DNA from: Acidobacteriota bacterium
GTDB lineage: Bacteria; Acidobacteriota; Terriglobia; Terriglobales; Acidobacteriaceae
Direction: 5' to 3'
Length of the DNA stretch: 64,000 nucleotides
Assembly: GCA_021778315.1 (NCBI GenBank)
Contig: JAJYCQ010000007.1
Span: 3,893 to 67,892, forward strand
Made by a program: the position numbers and the translations under genes. The notes below the pieces were generated by a model. That model ran no database searches. It had not been told where the DNA came from and saw only the letters and a list, made by a program, of their open reading frames with translations. Shown piece after piece: positions 1 through 9,002 of this stretch. The stretch's first letter is position 1; the number at the start of each line of letters is the position of its first letter.

Positions 1-1
1 T

Positions 2-541
2 CCTGCGGACAATGCCGGCAAGGGCCTCATCCGCGAGATTTTCGCGGCTGCTGCCAGGCTCGATTCCAGCAAGCTTCGGATCTTGTATCTCGAGAATTAC
101 GACTGGGAACTCGGCGAGCAACTGACCAACGGAGTCGACGTCTGGCTCAACACGCCGTTGCGTCCGTATGAGGCGTCGGGTACCAGCGGCATGAAGGCCG
201 CCATCAACGGCGTGCCCAGCCTCAGTGTGATGGATGGCTGGTGGATCGAGGGCTGCGCGGAGAATGTAACCGGCTGGTGCATCGAGAACAGCGAAGATGA
301 GGCGATTCAGGCGGGCCGGCTCTACGACAAGCTTGAGAATGCTGTGGCTCCGCTCTACGCCGACAAGGCTCGCTGGGCCGAGATGCGGAGGCATTGCATC
401 GCCATCAACGGGACCTTCTTCAACACGCATCGCATGCTTGGCCAATACGTTGCGAACGCTTACTTCCCGCCATCGGCGTCGATTCCCGCTTCCAACCAGG
501 TGGTAGTCAACGACGAAGTATCCCAGACCGTTCTGGCCTAG
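2..541 (+). CDS. glgP: Alpha-glucan (glycogen) phosphorylase, C-terminal part
   Basis: Partial gene: the reading frame is already open at base 2, so only about the last 179 residues are present. The enzyme releases glucose-1-phosphate from glycogen or maltodextrin by phosphorolysis in the cytoplasm. The visible segment contains PADNAGKGLIREIF, then EASGTSGMKAAINGV, which is the family's pyridoxal-phosphate site; the Lys of SGMK corresponds to the PLP-bound lysine of known phosphorylases. DGWWIEG follows, typical of the bacterial TIGR02094 subfamily. A Met-like TTG at base 83 is internal, not a start. The downstream gene is bcp, 54 bases away. glgC, which drives synthesis of the same polymer, lies 10 kb downstream. 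The family assignment is firm; the exact substrate (glycogen or maltodextrin) is not decidable from the C-terminus. Confidence 0.93.
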   Translation, partial: PADNAGKGLIREIFAAAARLDSSKLRILYLENYDWELGEQLTNGVDVWLNTPLRPYEASGTSGMKAAINGVPSLSVMDGWWIEGCAENVTGWCIENSEDEAIQAGRLYDKLENAVAPLYADKARWAEMRRHCIAINGTFFNTHRMLGQYVANAYFPPSASIPASNQVVVNDEVSQTVLA

Positions 542-595
542 CGCCAACGAGAACCGGCCAAGCCTGCCGTGCGACGAAAGGCTCAGGAGACACCC

Positions 596-1051
596 ATGCA
601 AGTAGGCGACCTCGTAGAAAACTTCACGCTGCCCGATCAGGACGGCAACACCGTCAGCCTTACCGACTTCGCGGGCAAACCTGTCGTCCTGTTCTTCTAT
701 CCCAAGGCAGACACGCCCGGCTGCACTATCGAGGCCTGCGGCTTTCGCGATCACTTCAAGAAACTGCAGAAAGCTGGCGTTGTGGTCCTCGGCATCTCGC
801 GTGACACCGTCAAGGCACAGAAGAAGTTCGCCGATAAGTATGACCTGCAGTATCCGCTGCTCGCCGACGCCGACCAGACCATCTGCAATCGTTTCGGCGT
901 CATCAAAGAAAAGAATATGTACGGCAAGAAGGTCACGGGCATCGAGCGCACAACCTACGTGATTGGCCCAGATCAGAAGCTCGTGCATGAGTTCAACAAG
1001 GTGAAGCCCGAAGGCCACGCCGAAGAAGTTCTCGCGCTGTTGAAGAAGTAA
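596..1051 (+). CDS. bcp: Peroxiredoxin Bcp, thioredoxin-dependent thiol peroxidase
   Basis: A 151-residue atypical 2-Cys peroxiredoxin that reduces hydrogen peroxide and organic hydroperoxides using thioredoxin. The peroxidatic cysteine is C43 in ADTPGCTIEACGF and the resolving cysteine is C48, the five-residue spacing of the BCP/PrxQ group. The thioredoxin-like fold runs over the whole length (GDLVENFTLPDQDG at the start, VVLFFYPKADTPGCT, then GITTYVIGPD-like C-terminal strands). An upstream GTG at 569 would add nine residues, but the ATG at 596 has AGGAG six bases ahead and gives the usual family length. The next gene starts two bases after its stop, so the two are probably cotranscribed. 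Confidence 0.95.
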   Translation: MQVGDLVENFTLPDQDGNTVSLTDFAGKPVVLFFYPKADTPGCTIEACGFRDHFKKLQKAGVVVLGISRDTVKAQKKFADKYDLQYPLLADADQTICNRFGVIKEKNMYGKKVTGIERTTYVIGPDQKLVHEFNKVKPEGHAEEVLALLKK

Positions 1052-1053
1052 GC

Positions 1054-1797
1054 ATGATCAGCACGGGCATCCCCGGAGAGCTGGTGCTAGGTGGCGCTGC
1101 CGCCGTCGTCGCCGCAACCGCCGCCTGCACGTTGACCTACGCTGCGCTCAGCCCGGGCTCTCAACTCTTCGGCCACACGATTATCGCGGGCAACAATCCA
1201 AACGAAGTCGCGCTCACCTACGACGATGGCCCGAACGACGTCGCCACCGACGCGCTCCTCGACCTCCTTGCTCACTACAACGCTCACGCTACGTTCTTCA
1301 TGATCGGCCGCTTCGTGCGTCAGCGGGAGGATATCGTCCGTCGCGTCCACGCCGCCGGCCATCTCATCGGCAACCACACCCAGACGCATCCGTGGCTAAG
1401 TTTTCAGTCCTCCAGGGTCATTCGCGAGGAGCTCCGCTCCTGCAACGAGGCGCTCGAGGATGCTCTTGGCGCTCCCGTGCACTACCTCCGCCCTCCCCAC
1501 GGAGCGCGCCGTCCTGCTGTCCTTCGCGTCGCCGAGGAGCTTGGCCTCAAGCTCGTCCAGTGGAACTCCATGGGTTACGACTGGCAGCCCATCACCGCTG
1601 ATCGCATTCTCTCTCACGTCGAGCGTGGCCGCCAGCGCGCGCAGCGTCATCACACCGGAGCCAATATCCTCCTTCACGACGGCCATCAGCAGGGTATTGG
1701 CACCGATCGAAGCGCAACCGTCGAGGCTACCGCCAGGCTTCTTGACCGCTTTGCCAGCGAGGGCACGCGCACCGTCACCGTAGACGCATGGACGTAA
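1054..1797 (+). CDS. Membrane-anchored polysaccharide deacetylase (NodB/CE4 family)
   Basis: A 247-residue protein with an N-terminal hydrophobic segment (residues 10-32, signal anchor) and a NodB-homology domain. The CE4 motifs are readable: motif 1 TYDDGPN (55-61, with D57 and D58 as base and metal ligand), motif 2 HTQTH (H108 and H112, metal ligands), motif 3 RPPHGARRP, and the late LLHDGH with the catalytic His. These enzymes remove N- or O-acetyl groups from cell-wall or exopolysaccharides such as peptidoglycan, chitin-like or xylan substrates; which one cannot be told here. The start is two bases after the bcp stop, which implies translational coupling. The domain is catalytic-complete, so an active enzyme is expected. 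Confidence 0.9.
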   Translation: MISTGIPGELVLGGAAAVVAATAACTLTYAALSPGSQLFGHTIIAGNNPNEVALTYDDGPNDVATDALLDLLAHYNAHATFFMIGRFVRQREDIVRRVHAAGHLIGNHTQTHPWLSFQSSRVIREELRSCNEALEDALGAPVHYLRPPHGARRPAVLRVAEELGLKLVQWNSMGYDWQPITADRILSHVERGRQRAQRHHTGANILLHDGHQQGIGTDRSATVEATARLLDRFASEGTRTVTVDAWT

Positions 1798-1842
1798 TCA
1801 TCCGCCGTGAGTCCTCTAAATTGTGAAGTGAACTGGGAAAGA

Positions 1843-1919
1843 TGGTGCGCCCGAGAAGATTCGAACTTCTGACCTACAGCTTCGGAGGCTGCCGCTCTAT
1901 CCAGCTGAGCTACGGGCGC
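1843..1919 (-). tRNA. tRNA-Arg(CCG)
   Basis: Read on the minus strand, the acceptor stem GCGCCCG pairs with CGGGCGC, followed by discriminator A and an encoded CCA (plus-strand TGG at 1843-1845). The D arm (GCTC...GAGC), anticodon stem GCAGC/GCTGT and T arm with TTCGAAT are all present. The seven-base anticodon loop is CTCCGAA, giving anticodon CCG, which reads CGG arginine codons. No intron is seen. The gene stands alone between the deacetylase and the DUF2911 gene. Confidence 0.97.
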
Positions 1920-1998
1920 ATGCTATTAGCCTAGCAGAAACCACCGTCTCAGGAATACCCAGTGTCAACCATCAACCGCATCGGAGTAGGATACTGCC

Positions 1999-2583
1999 AT
2001 GAGAATACTCGTCCGCTGTAGCACGCTCGTCCTCGCCTTCGCTTCCGTCGCCACCCTTGGCGCGTCCGCCCAGATGTCCAATATGGACAAGCCCGCCAAG
2101 CAGGATGCCGGCTCGGCCAAGCCGCTGGCCAGCCCGGCCGCCATGGCCGAAACCACGATCGACGGCGCCAAGATCACCATCCATTACAACTCGCCCGCCA
2201 TGCGGGGCCGCAAGATCATGGGCGACCTCGTCCCCTACGGCAAGGAGTGGCGTACCGGAGCAAACCCTGCCACCACCCTCGTCACCACGGGCAACCTCAA
2301 GATCGGAACCCTCACCGTTCCCGCCGGAACCTATACCCTCTTCACCCTCCCCGCCGCTCCTGGTACCCCCTGGCAACTGATCGTCAGTAAGAAGACCGGT
2401 GAGTGGGGCATCCCCTACCCCGCGGGCAATGATCTCGGACGCACGCCGATGCACGGTGCCACACTGCCCGGCCCGCAGGAATCCATGACTATCAGCTTCG
2501 AGAAGACCACGAAGCACTCTACCGAACTCCACATCAAGTGGGAGACCACCGACGAGTCCGTCAAAATCGAAGCAGCGAAGTAA
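1999..2583 (+). CDS. Secreted DUF2911 domain protein
   Basis: A 194-residue protein with a clear signal peptide (residues 1-23, ending ASA) and one DUF2911 domain. The conserved core reads GRKIMGDLVPYGKEWRTGAN and later LTVPAGTYTLFTLP. DUF2911 proteins are periplasmic or secreted, common in Acidobacteriota and Bacteroidota, and have no established biochemical function. The gene is monocistronic: tRNA-Arg lies upstream on the other strand and a strong terminator follows 22 bases after the stop. The ATG at 1999 starts the only reading that gives a signal peptide. Confidence 0.85.
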   Translation: MRILVRCSTLVLAFASVATLGASAQMSNMDKPAKQDAGSAKPLASPAAMAETTIDGAKITIHYNSPAMRGRKIMGDLVPYGKEWRTGANPATTLVTTGNLKIGTLTVPAGTYTLFTLPAAPGTPWQLIVSKKTGEWGIPYPAGNDLGRTPMHGATLPGPQESMTISFEKTTKHSTELHIKWETTDESVKIEAAK

Positions 2584-2605
2584 CTCTGCTTCATCACGGA
2601 ACGCG

Positions 2606-2634
2606 AAGGCCTGCTCGTGCGAGCAGGCCTTTTG
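2606..2634 (+). terminator. Rho-independent terminator after the DUF2911 gene
   Basis: A perfect stem AAGGCCTGCTCG / CGAGCAGGCCTT is followed by a short T run. It sits between the DUF2911 gene and the convergent epimerase gene, so it may serve both directions. Confidence 0.85.
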
Positions 2635-2636
2635 CA

Positions 2637-3767
2637 TCAGGCCTTCACGCTCTGCACGATCCCCTTGGCCCGTAGCCCCGCTTCAGCCTGCGCAAAATAA
2701 TCCTCCACCGCGCCCTGCGTTTTGATCCACGCGATATATCGCCCGATGCCTTCCTCCATCGTCACCAGAGGTTCATACCCGATCATCCGAATGCGACTGA
2801 TGTCCGAGATCAGCGATCGAATCTCCCCCGGCCGGAACTCTCCCCGCGCCAGCGGCTCAATCTTTATCCCCAGTTGATCCGCGATAATCCCCGCGAGGTC
2901 TCGCACGCTCGTCGCCCTTCCGCTACCGGCATTCACCGGCAGTCCATCGAGCTTGTCCGTAGTCGCCACCAGCAGATTCGCGCGCGCAATATCCTCTACA
3001 AAGCATAGATCCCGCGTCTGCCCACCATCCTCATACATCACCGGCGGCTGATGGTTGAGCAGCCGCGTACAGAAGATCGCAATCACCCCCGTATACGGAT
3101 TGAACAGCGACTGCCGCGGCCCATACGTGCACGAGTAGCGCAGCGCCACTGTCGGAATCCCCGTCTGCTTGCCCCACAGCAGCACCAGCTTCTCCTGATC
3201 CACCTTCGTCAGCCCATAAACCGTCTCGCCCCCAACTGGCGCGGCCTCAGGCGTAGCAATACTCACCGTGGCCTTCCCGCAAATCGGACATCGTACCCTG
3301 AAATCCCCCGCCCGCAATTGCTCCGCCGGCCGCAGCATCGGAAACACCTCGCCATGCTCCACGCACCGCGCCGCGCCTTCGCTATACACCGCTTGCGAAC
3401 TCGCAACGACGACCTTCTTCACCGGCAGATTGTGGTCGCGGATAATCTCCAGCATCTGCGCCGTGCCGAAGCTATTGACGAGCACATACTTCGCCATCTC
3501 CGGCATATACCCGCCGTAAGCCGCCTCGTGAAACACCACGTCGATATCGGTCAGCGCAGCCCGCATCGTCTCGTAGTCCTGCACAAACCCCTCCACAAAC
3601 TCGGCCCGGGGATTCACCCACTCCGGCTTCCCAAGCTTGTGCGTTTGCGGTTCAAGATTATCGAGGATGCGCACAGTCCACCCCTCGCACAAAAGCAGGT
3701 CGACGATATGAGATCCAATAAGTCCAGCGCCGCCCGTAACCAGCGCCCGTTTCCGATGAGCTTCCAT
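2637..3767 (-). CDS. NAD-dependent sugar-nucleotide epimerase/dehydratase
   Basis: A 376-residue extended short-chain dehydrogenase. The Rossmann nucleotide motif is TGGAGLIGSH (G12, G15, G18) and the catalytic pair is Y184 and K188 in YGLTK. An unusual insert just before the catalytic tyrosine carries C135 and a CPICG knuckle (C160, C163). The same insert is known from dTDP-L-rhamnose 4-epimerase-like enzymes, where it looks like a metal site. The enzyme probably interconverts nucleotide sugars for surface polysaccharide, but the sugar is not decidable. It is a single gene convergent with the DUF2911 gene and separated from gcvPB by 65 bases. Family call firm, substrate call speculative. Confidence 0.85.
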   Translation of the reverse strand: MEAHRKRALVTGGAGLIGSHIVDLLLCEGWTVRILDNLEPQTHKLGKPEWVNPRAEFVEGFVQDYETMRAALTDIDVVFHEAAYGGYMPEMAKYVLVNSFGTAQMLEIIRDHNLPVKKVVVASSQAVYSEGAARCVEHGEVFPMLRPAEQLRAGDFRVRCPICGKATVSIATPEAAPVGGETVYGLTKVDQEKLVLLWGKQTGIPTVALRYSCTYGPRQSLFNPYTGVIAIFCTRLLNHQPPVMYEDGGQTRDLCFVEDIARANLLVATTDKLDGLPVNAGSGRATSVRDLAGIIADQLGIKIEPLARGEFRPGEIRSLISDISRIRMIGYEPLVTMEEGIGRYIAWIKTQGAVEDYFAQAEAGLRAKGIVQSVKA

Positions 3768-3832
3768 GCAGCCTAGAATACCGAATCAGCCGCCCGTCTG
3801 CCCGTGCTGCCCCTCGGTCCTGTCCTCCGCCG

Positions 3833-5383
3833 TTACCACTCCTTCGCGGCAGTTTCTGGCGTCAGCTCTGTCGCAGCAACCGGAGCCTTCCAGCGCAGAA
3901 TCGGCTTGCGCGCAGCGGTCGTTTCGTCGAGTCGCTGCAGCCGCGTCGTGTGCGGCGCTGTCTGCACCAGCTCCGGATTCTCCTCTGCCTCGCGAGCAAT
4001 CTGCTTCAGCGCGTCAATCAACAAATCGAGCTCCTCGCGCGACTCACTCTCTGTCGGCTCAATCATCATCGCGCCGTGCACCACCATCGGGAAGCTGACC
4101 GTATAAGCATGAAATCCGTAGTCGATCAGCCGCTTGCCCATGTCGCCCGTCTTCACGCCATTCTTCGCCTGCAGCCGGTCCGAGAACACCACCTCATGCA
4201 GCGACCGCGACTTATACGGCAGCTCAAACGTGCCCTCCAGCTTGGCGCGAATGTAGTTCGCATTCAGCACCGCGTCCTCGGTCGTCTGCCGCAAACCATC
4301 CGGCCCGTTCGCCAGGATGTACGCCAGCGCGCGGATGAACATCCCGAAATTTCCGTACCACGCCCGCACACGCCCAACGCTCTGCGGCCGGTTGTACTCC
4401 AGCCCCAGCGATCCATCTGCATTCGTCTTCAACACCGGCGACGGCAGGAACGGCTCCAGAATTTTCTTGCAGGCCACCGGCCCCGACCCCGGACCACCAC
4501 CACCATGCGGCGTCGAAAACGTCTTGTGCAAATTCAAATGCATCACGTCCGCACCAAAGTCGCCCGGCCGCGTCTTGCCCACCAGCGCATTCATATTCGC
4601 GCCGTCCATGTAGAGCAGCGCGCCCTTCGCATGCAAAATATCGGCAATCTTATGAATGTCCGACTCGAACACTCCAATCGTCGAAGGATTCGTCAGCATC
4701 AGCGCGGCCACATCTTCATCCACCATCCGCTCGAGCTCCGCCAGGTCCACCATTCCAAGCTCATTCGACTTCAGATTCGCAACCTCATACCCGCAGATCG
4801 CCGCCGTCGCCGGATTCGTCCCATGCGCAGAGTCCGGAACGATAATCTTTCGCCGGGGATTGCCATTCGCCTCGTGGTACGCGCGAGCCAGCAAAATCCC
4901 CGTAAACTCTCCCTGCGCGCCCGCCGCTGGCTGCAGCGTAATCGTGTCCATGCCCGTAATCTCGATCAGGCAATCCGACAGCATCTTCATAATCCCCAGC
5001 GCGCCTTGCGACAACGCCTCCGGCTGATACGGATGCGCTTCTGCGAGCCCCTCAAGTCTGGCAACTGTTTCGTTGATCCGAGGGTTGTACTTCATCGTGC
5101 AGCTCCCCAGCGGATACATCCCCAGATCAATCGCATAGTTCCACGTCGAGAGCCGCGTGAAGTGCCGAATGATCTCAATCTCACTCAACTCCGGCATCGC
5201 CCCAAGATCATCGGTCCGCACCGCATCGCCCAGCAGGGAAGCCACATCCACCGCCGGCACATCCATCTGCGCCAGCCGATACCCCTTCTTCCCAGCCGAC
5301 GACTTCTCGAAGATCAAATCTTCGTTCTGATTAACGTGCGTCGTAGCCTTCTTCGGCGTCCCGATAAACTTTGTCTCTACCAT
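3833..5383 (-). CDS. gcvPB: Glycine dehydrogenase (decarboxylating) subunit 2
   Basis: The C-terminal half of a split P-protein, 516 residues. With GcvPA it decarboxylates glycine and passes the aminomethyl group to the lipoyl arm of GcvH. The PLP-binding lysine is K287 in MHLNLHKTFSTPHGGGGPG. The frame is open for 24 codons upstream (to 5455), but that would overlap the preceding gene. The ATG at 5383 has AGAGGG at the right distance and begins MVETKFIG, so it is preferred. It is the last gene of the operon gcvT-gcvH-gcvPA-unknown-gcvPB. A long family-A-free gap to the epimerase gene follows; no terminator was recognised. Confidence 0.95.
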   Translation of the reverse strand: MVETKFIGTPKKATTHVNQNEDLIFEKSSAGKKGYRLAQMDVPAVDVASLLGDAVRTDDLGAMPELSEIEIIRHFTRLSTWNYAIDLGMYPLGSCTMKYNPRINETVARLEGLAEAHPYQPEALSQGALGIMKMLSDCLIEITGMDTITLQPAAGAQGEFTGILLARAYHEANGNPRRKIIVPDSAHGTNPATAAICGYEVANLKSNELGMVDLAELERMVDEDVAALMLTNPSTIGVFESDIHKIADILHAKGALLYMDGANMNALVGKTRPGDFGADVMHLNLHKTFSTPHGGGGPGSGPVACKKILEPFLPSPVLKTNADGSLGLEYNRPQSVGRVRAWYGNFGMFIRALAYILANGPDGLRQTTEDAVLNANYIRAKLEGTFELPYKSRSLHEVVFSDRLQAKNGVKTGDMGKRLIDYGFHAYTVSFPMVVHGAMMIEPTESESREELDLLIDALKQIAREAEENPELVQTAPHTTRLQRLDETTAARKPILRWKAPVAATELTPETAAKEW

Positions 5384-5393
5384 AATCTGCCCT

Positions 5394-5738
5394 CTAGAAC
5401 TCTTCTTCGTCCTGCCCATCGCCGCTAGCCGAATAACTTCCAGCCTCTGGCCCATCCAACTCTTCTTCCCGCAAACTCAACGCAATTACGGTGCCCGATT
5501 CAAACTCAACCGTGAGCGACTCTATCTCCTCGAGCGCTGCCTTCGCAACCATCTCGCCAATCTGCGCGCACAACGCATTCCGATACTCCGGCTCTCCATA
5601 CGCGATAGAGAAGTCAGCGAGCAACACATGCGGCCACCCGTACAGCGTCAGCATCGGCCCATCAAACCTCAGCCGCAGGTAGTCGCCGACAAACTCCACC
5701 GCCGTCAGCTCCTGCCCCTCAATCGCGCTGATATCCAT
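5394..5738 (-). CDS. Conserved-looking hypothetical protein within the gcv operon
   Basis: A 114-residue acidic protein without signal peptide or membrane segment, placed between gcvPA (stop two bases before its start) and gcvPB (10 bases after its stop). The N-terminal half has a regular strand pattern (LTAVEFVGDYLRLRFDGP, TLYGWPHVLLADFSIAYG) and the tail is Asp/Glu-rich. Its tight packing and shared strand indicate it is translated with the glycine cleavage genes. I do not recognise the family. Its presence also argues against the longer gcvPB start. It may simply be an operon passenger, or a cytoplasmic accessory of glycine metabolism; nothing in the sequence decides. Confidence 0.72.
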   Translation of the reverse strand: MDISAIEGQELTAVEFVGDYLRLRFDGPMLTLYGWPHVLLADFSIAYGEPEYRNALCAQIGEMVAKAALEEIESLTVEFESGTVIALSLREEELDGPEAGSYSASGDGQDEEEF

Positions 5739-5740
5739 CG

Positions 5741-7144
5741 CTACTTCGCTCCCACCAGCTCGCGCTCAAACACGCCCGCGCATACTGCCGCAGCCGCATC
5801 CATCTGAACCTTCGTCGTTAGCTCGGTCGCACACCACAGCGTCGCGCTCTCGCCCAACTCCGGATACCACTTCGCCAGCGCCAGCCCTCCAACGATCTGC
5901 TTTTCCAGCAACTGCGCATTCATCACGTCTGCAGCAACCGCACTCGTCAACACAAATTCATGGAACCGCGGCGTGCCATCGAACATGGTCTTTGCACCGC
6001 TCGCAAGCAGCGACTTCCGCAAGTAAGCAGCCTTCGCCAAGTTCTGCGCGGCCAACTCCTGCAGTCCCTGCTTGCCATACACCGTCATGAAAATCGTCAC
6101 CATCAGCGCAACCAGCGCCTGGTTCGTACAAATATTCGACGTAGCCTTCTCGCGCCGAATATGCTGCTCGCGCGTGCTTAGCGTCAGCACCCATCCGCGC
6201 TTGCCATGGCTGTCCTTGGTCTCGCCGACCAACCGCCCGGGCATCTGCCGCAGGAACTTCTCCTTGCACGCAATCACGCCGCAGTACGGTCCGCCAAATC
6301 CCACCGCAACGCCAAAGCTCTGCGCCTCGAGCGAAACAATATCAGCCTCCACCGGAGCTTTGACGGCGCCAAGCGAAACGGCCTCGGCAATCGATACGAT
6401 CAAAAGCGCGCCCTTCTTATGCGCAATCTCTGCAATGGCCGCCACATCCTCAATCGTGCCAAAGAAGTTCGGCGACTGGATCAGCACCGCAGCCGTCTCC
6501 GACGTAATCGCGTTATCCAGCGCGGCCAAATCCACACGCCCTGTTTCCGCAACATAGCCAACTTCAGTGATCGGAATCTCCTGGTGCTTGGTCACCGTCG
6601 CCATCACTTCGCGATACTCAGGGTGCACCGTCCGCGCCACCACTGCGCCCTGTCGCCCCGTCACGCGGCAAGCCATCAGCACCGATTCCGCAGCGCCTGT
6701 CGACCCGTCATACATCGACGCGTTCGCAATCTCCATCCCCGTCAGCTCACAGATCATCGTCTGGAACTCGAACATCGCCTGCAGCGTGCCCTGCGAAATC
6801 TCCGGCTGATAGGGCGTATAGCTGGTCAAAAATTCCCCGCGCTGCACCAGCGAATCAATAATCACCGGACGATAATGCCGATACGCTCCCGCACCAAGAA
6901 AGCTCGCGAAGAGCTTGCCCGCAGGCTGTGCCGCCAGCTCCGCAGCATCGCCGCTGGCAATGTTTGCAGCGAACGCACGGAAGCGGTCTAGCACCTCAGA
7001 CTCGGAGTGCTGGCGCGGAATATCGAGGTCATGGGTAAGCCGGTATTCGGCAGGAATCGTCTCGAACAAACTCTCGATCGACGGGACACCGATATCGGCG
7101 AGCATCGCCTCGCGATCGGCTGGCGACTTAGGCAAATAACGCAT
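5741..7144 (-). CDS. gcvPA: Glycine dehydrogenase (decarboxylating) subunit 1
   Basis: The N-terminal half of a split P-protein, 467 residues, partner of GcvPB. It begins [15 protein letters not shown], the standard start of this family (glycine cleavage P-protein homotetramer-to-heterotetramer type), and contains [20 protein letters not shown] and [14 protein letters not shown], both typical. An ATG six codons upstream (7162) exists, but the ATG at 7144 has AGAGGG seven bases ahead and gives the family N-terminus. It lies 29 bases after the gcvH stop. The two-subunit form is usual in Acidobacteriota, Firmicutes and Thermus. Confidence 0.95.
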   Translation of the reverse strand: MRYLPKSPADREAMLADIGVPSIESLFETIPAEYRLTHDLDIPRQHSESEVLDRFRAFAANIASGDAAELAAQPAGKLFASFLGAGAYRHYRPVIIDSLVQRGEFLTSYTPYQPEISQGTLQAMFEFQTMICELTGMEIANASMYDGSTGAAESVLMACRVTGRQGAVVARTVHPEYREVMATVTKHQEIPITEVGYVAETGRVDLAALDNAITSETAAVLIQSPNFFGTIEDVAAIAEIAHKKGALLIVSIAEAVSLGAVKAPVEADIVSLEAQSFGVAVGFGGPYCGVIACKEKFLRQMPGRLVGETKDSHGKRGWVLTLSTREQHIRREKATSNICTNQALVALMVTIFMTVYGKQGLQELAAQNLAKAAYLRKSLLASGAKTMFDGTPRFHEFVLTSAVAADVMNAQLLEKQIVGGLALAKWYPELGESATLWCATELTTKVQMDAAAAVCAGVFERELVGAK

Positions 7145-7173
7145 GAAGGAACCCTCTTGCAATGAAATTCTGG

Positions 7174-7563
7174 TTAGTGTCCGGTCTCTTCCGCTACGAA
7201 CTTCTCGTAGTCGGCAGCTGACAGCAGCGCGCCCACTTCATCGGCACTCTTCACTGCGACCTTGATGATCCAGGTTTCGTTGGCCGCTGCGTTGATCGTC
7301 TCGGGCGCGGTGTTTAGCGACTCATTGATGGCGCTTACGCTCCCAGTTACGGGGGAGTACAAATCACTCACCGCCTTCACCGACTCAACCGAGCCGAACG
7401 TCGATCCAGCCTGAATCTCCTGGCCAATCTTCGGCAGTTCGACGAACACAATATCGCCCAGCGAACCCTGTGCGTAGTCAGTAATGCCGACCGTGGCAAT
7501 GTCGCCCTCAAGCAGCAGCCACTCGTGCGATTTGGAGTAACGGTATTTCTCCGGATAGCTCAT
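7174..7563 (-). CDS. gcvH: Glycine cleavage system H protein
   Basis: A 129-residue lipoyl carrier that shuttles the methylamine group between P and T proteins. The lipoylated lysine is K63 in [15 protein letters not shown], the standard lipoyl motif. The frame extends 30 codons upstream, but the ATG at 7563 has GAGGAC ahead and starts [16 protein letters not shown], the conserved family start. It lies 90 bases downstream of gcvT and 29 bases upstream of gcvPA on the same strand. Length and motif are normal, so it is expected to be functional. Confidence 0.96.
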   Translation of the reverse strand: MSYPEKYRYSKSHEWLLLEGDIATVGITDYAQGSLGDIVFVELPKIGQEIQAGSTFGSVESVKAVSDLYSPVTGSVSAINESLNTAPETINAAANETWIIKVAVKSADEVGALLSAADYEKFVAEETGH

Positions 7564-7653
7564 GAAAGTCCTCAAAAATTTAGATCGTTCCATAACAATT
7601 GTAGGCAGCACAGCGGTGGAAAGCGAACGGCGGCTGCTAACCGCCCGAAGCAT

Positions 7654-8844
7654 CTAGCTAAGGGGAGTAGTGATGACCGGTGAAGAAACCTTTGGCCGCT
7701 TGTAGAAGGGCGTCGGCACCACGACCGCCTTGACCATCTGGCCGCGAATCTCAACCGCGACCTCGGTTCCCAATTCGATGAACGCAATCGGTACATACGC
7801 CAGCGCGATGTTTTTCTTCAGGAACGGTGCAGGTGACCCGCTGGTAATCTCGCCGATGCGCGTCCCATCCAGCGAAAATACCGGGTAGCCATCGCGGCCA
7901 ATACCGCGTTCCACCATCTCCAGCCCCACCAGCCGCTTTGTCGGACCACCGTTTATCTGGACCTCCAGCAGCGCCTCGCGGCCGATAAAGTCGATGGCCC
8001 CTTCAGGCTCCCTGCCCAGCTTGCAATAACGCCCCAGGTTGGCCTCAAGGACGTTAAGGCTGTCAGAAATCTCATGTCCATACAGCGCCATTGCCGACTC
8101 CAACCGCAGCGTATTCCTCGCTCCCAGCCCACACGGCATGATGCCAAACTCCTCGCCCGCAGCCAGCACTTCCGCCCACACGCCCGCGCTGGTCGGCTCA
8201 TCCGACGGCACATAAATCTCAAACCCGTCCTCGCCCGTATACCCGGTTCGTGCGATGAGCACGTTATACAGGCCGCAGACCTTGCCCCATGTAAACCAGT
8301 AGTTTTTGATCGGCGCGAGGTCAACGTCGGTGAGCTTCTGCAGCGTCGCGGCGGCTTTCGGCCCTTGGATCGCAATCTGGGTGTAGTAATCGCTGACGTT
8401 CGTCACATGCACTCCGCTCATGCTACCCACGGACTGCCGTACCCACTGCACGTCCTTCTCGCGCGTCCCAGCGTTGATCACCAGCAAGTAGTCATTGTCG
8501 CTGAGCTTATGCAGGATCAGATCGTCCACAAACGTTCCATTTGGATACAGCATCGCGGTGTAGTGCGCCTGCCCGATCTGCAGCTTCGAAGCGTCGTTCA
8601 TCAGCAGCTTCTGCACGGCGGCCAACGAGTTCGGCCCGCGCAACTGGATGTCGCCCATGTGCGATACGTCGAAGATCCCAACTCCAGTCCGCACCGCCAT
8701 ATGCTCTTCAATCAGCCCGCGATACTGCACCGGCATGTCCCATCCGCCGAAGTCCACCATCTTCGCCTTATGATCGCGATGGACAGAGTTCAGTGCAGTA
8801 CGGTGAAGTTGAGATGGGGCCAGAGTTGCGGAGCTGTCAGTCAT
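7654..8844 (-). CDS. gcvT: Glycine cleavage system aminomethyltransferase (T protein)
   Basis: A 396-residue tetrahydrofolate-dependent enzyme that releases ammonia from the aminomethyl-lipoyl intermediate and forms 5,10-methylene-THF. Family motifs include MVDFGGWDMPVQY, GIFDVSHMGDI and ARTGYTGEDGFEIY; the catalytic Asp of the family lies in the PCGLGARNTLRLE region. The frame is open 38 codons further upstream, but the ATG at 8844 gives the usual length and a conserved start. It is the first gene of the gcv operon. I looked for a glycine riboswitch in the 150 bases upstream and saw no convincing one. Confidence 0.95.
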   Translation of the reverse strand: MTDSSATLAPSQLHRTALNSVHRDHKAKMVDFGGWDMPVQYRGLIEEHMAVRTGVGIFDVSHMGDIQLRGPNSLAAVQKLLMNDASKLQIGQAHYTAMLYPNGTFVDDLILHKLSDNDYLLVINAGTREKDVQWVRQSVGSMSGVHVTNVSDYYTQIAIQGPKAAATLQKLTDVDLAPIKNYWFTWGKVCGLYNVLIARTGYTGEDGFEIYVPSDEPTSAGVWAEVLAAGEEFGIMPCGLGARNTLRLESAMALYGHEISDSLNVLEANLGRYCKLGREPEGAIDFIGREALLEVQINGGPTKRLVGLEMVERGIGRDGYPVFSLDGTRIGEITSGSPAPFLKKNIALAYVPIAFIELGTEVAVEIRGQMVKAVVVPTPFYKRPKVSSPVITTPLS

Positions 8845-9002
8845 AGGAGTGTGCCTTCCTCGGCTGCAATGCGCATGTTCCGCCGCCTGCAACCACTTCA
8901 AACGATAACAAACCGCGAGCCTGACCGCTAACCAGCACCTTCGCGTCACCGTATTCATGACGCGGTTTTTGAAGGCATTGTTACAGCATTTATGCTGAAT
9001 TC

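Noticed and set aside
8845..9002. Possible glycine riboswitch before gcvT
   Set aside because: I could not find the conserved glycine aptamer core; only unstructured AT-rich patches were seen.
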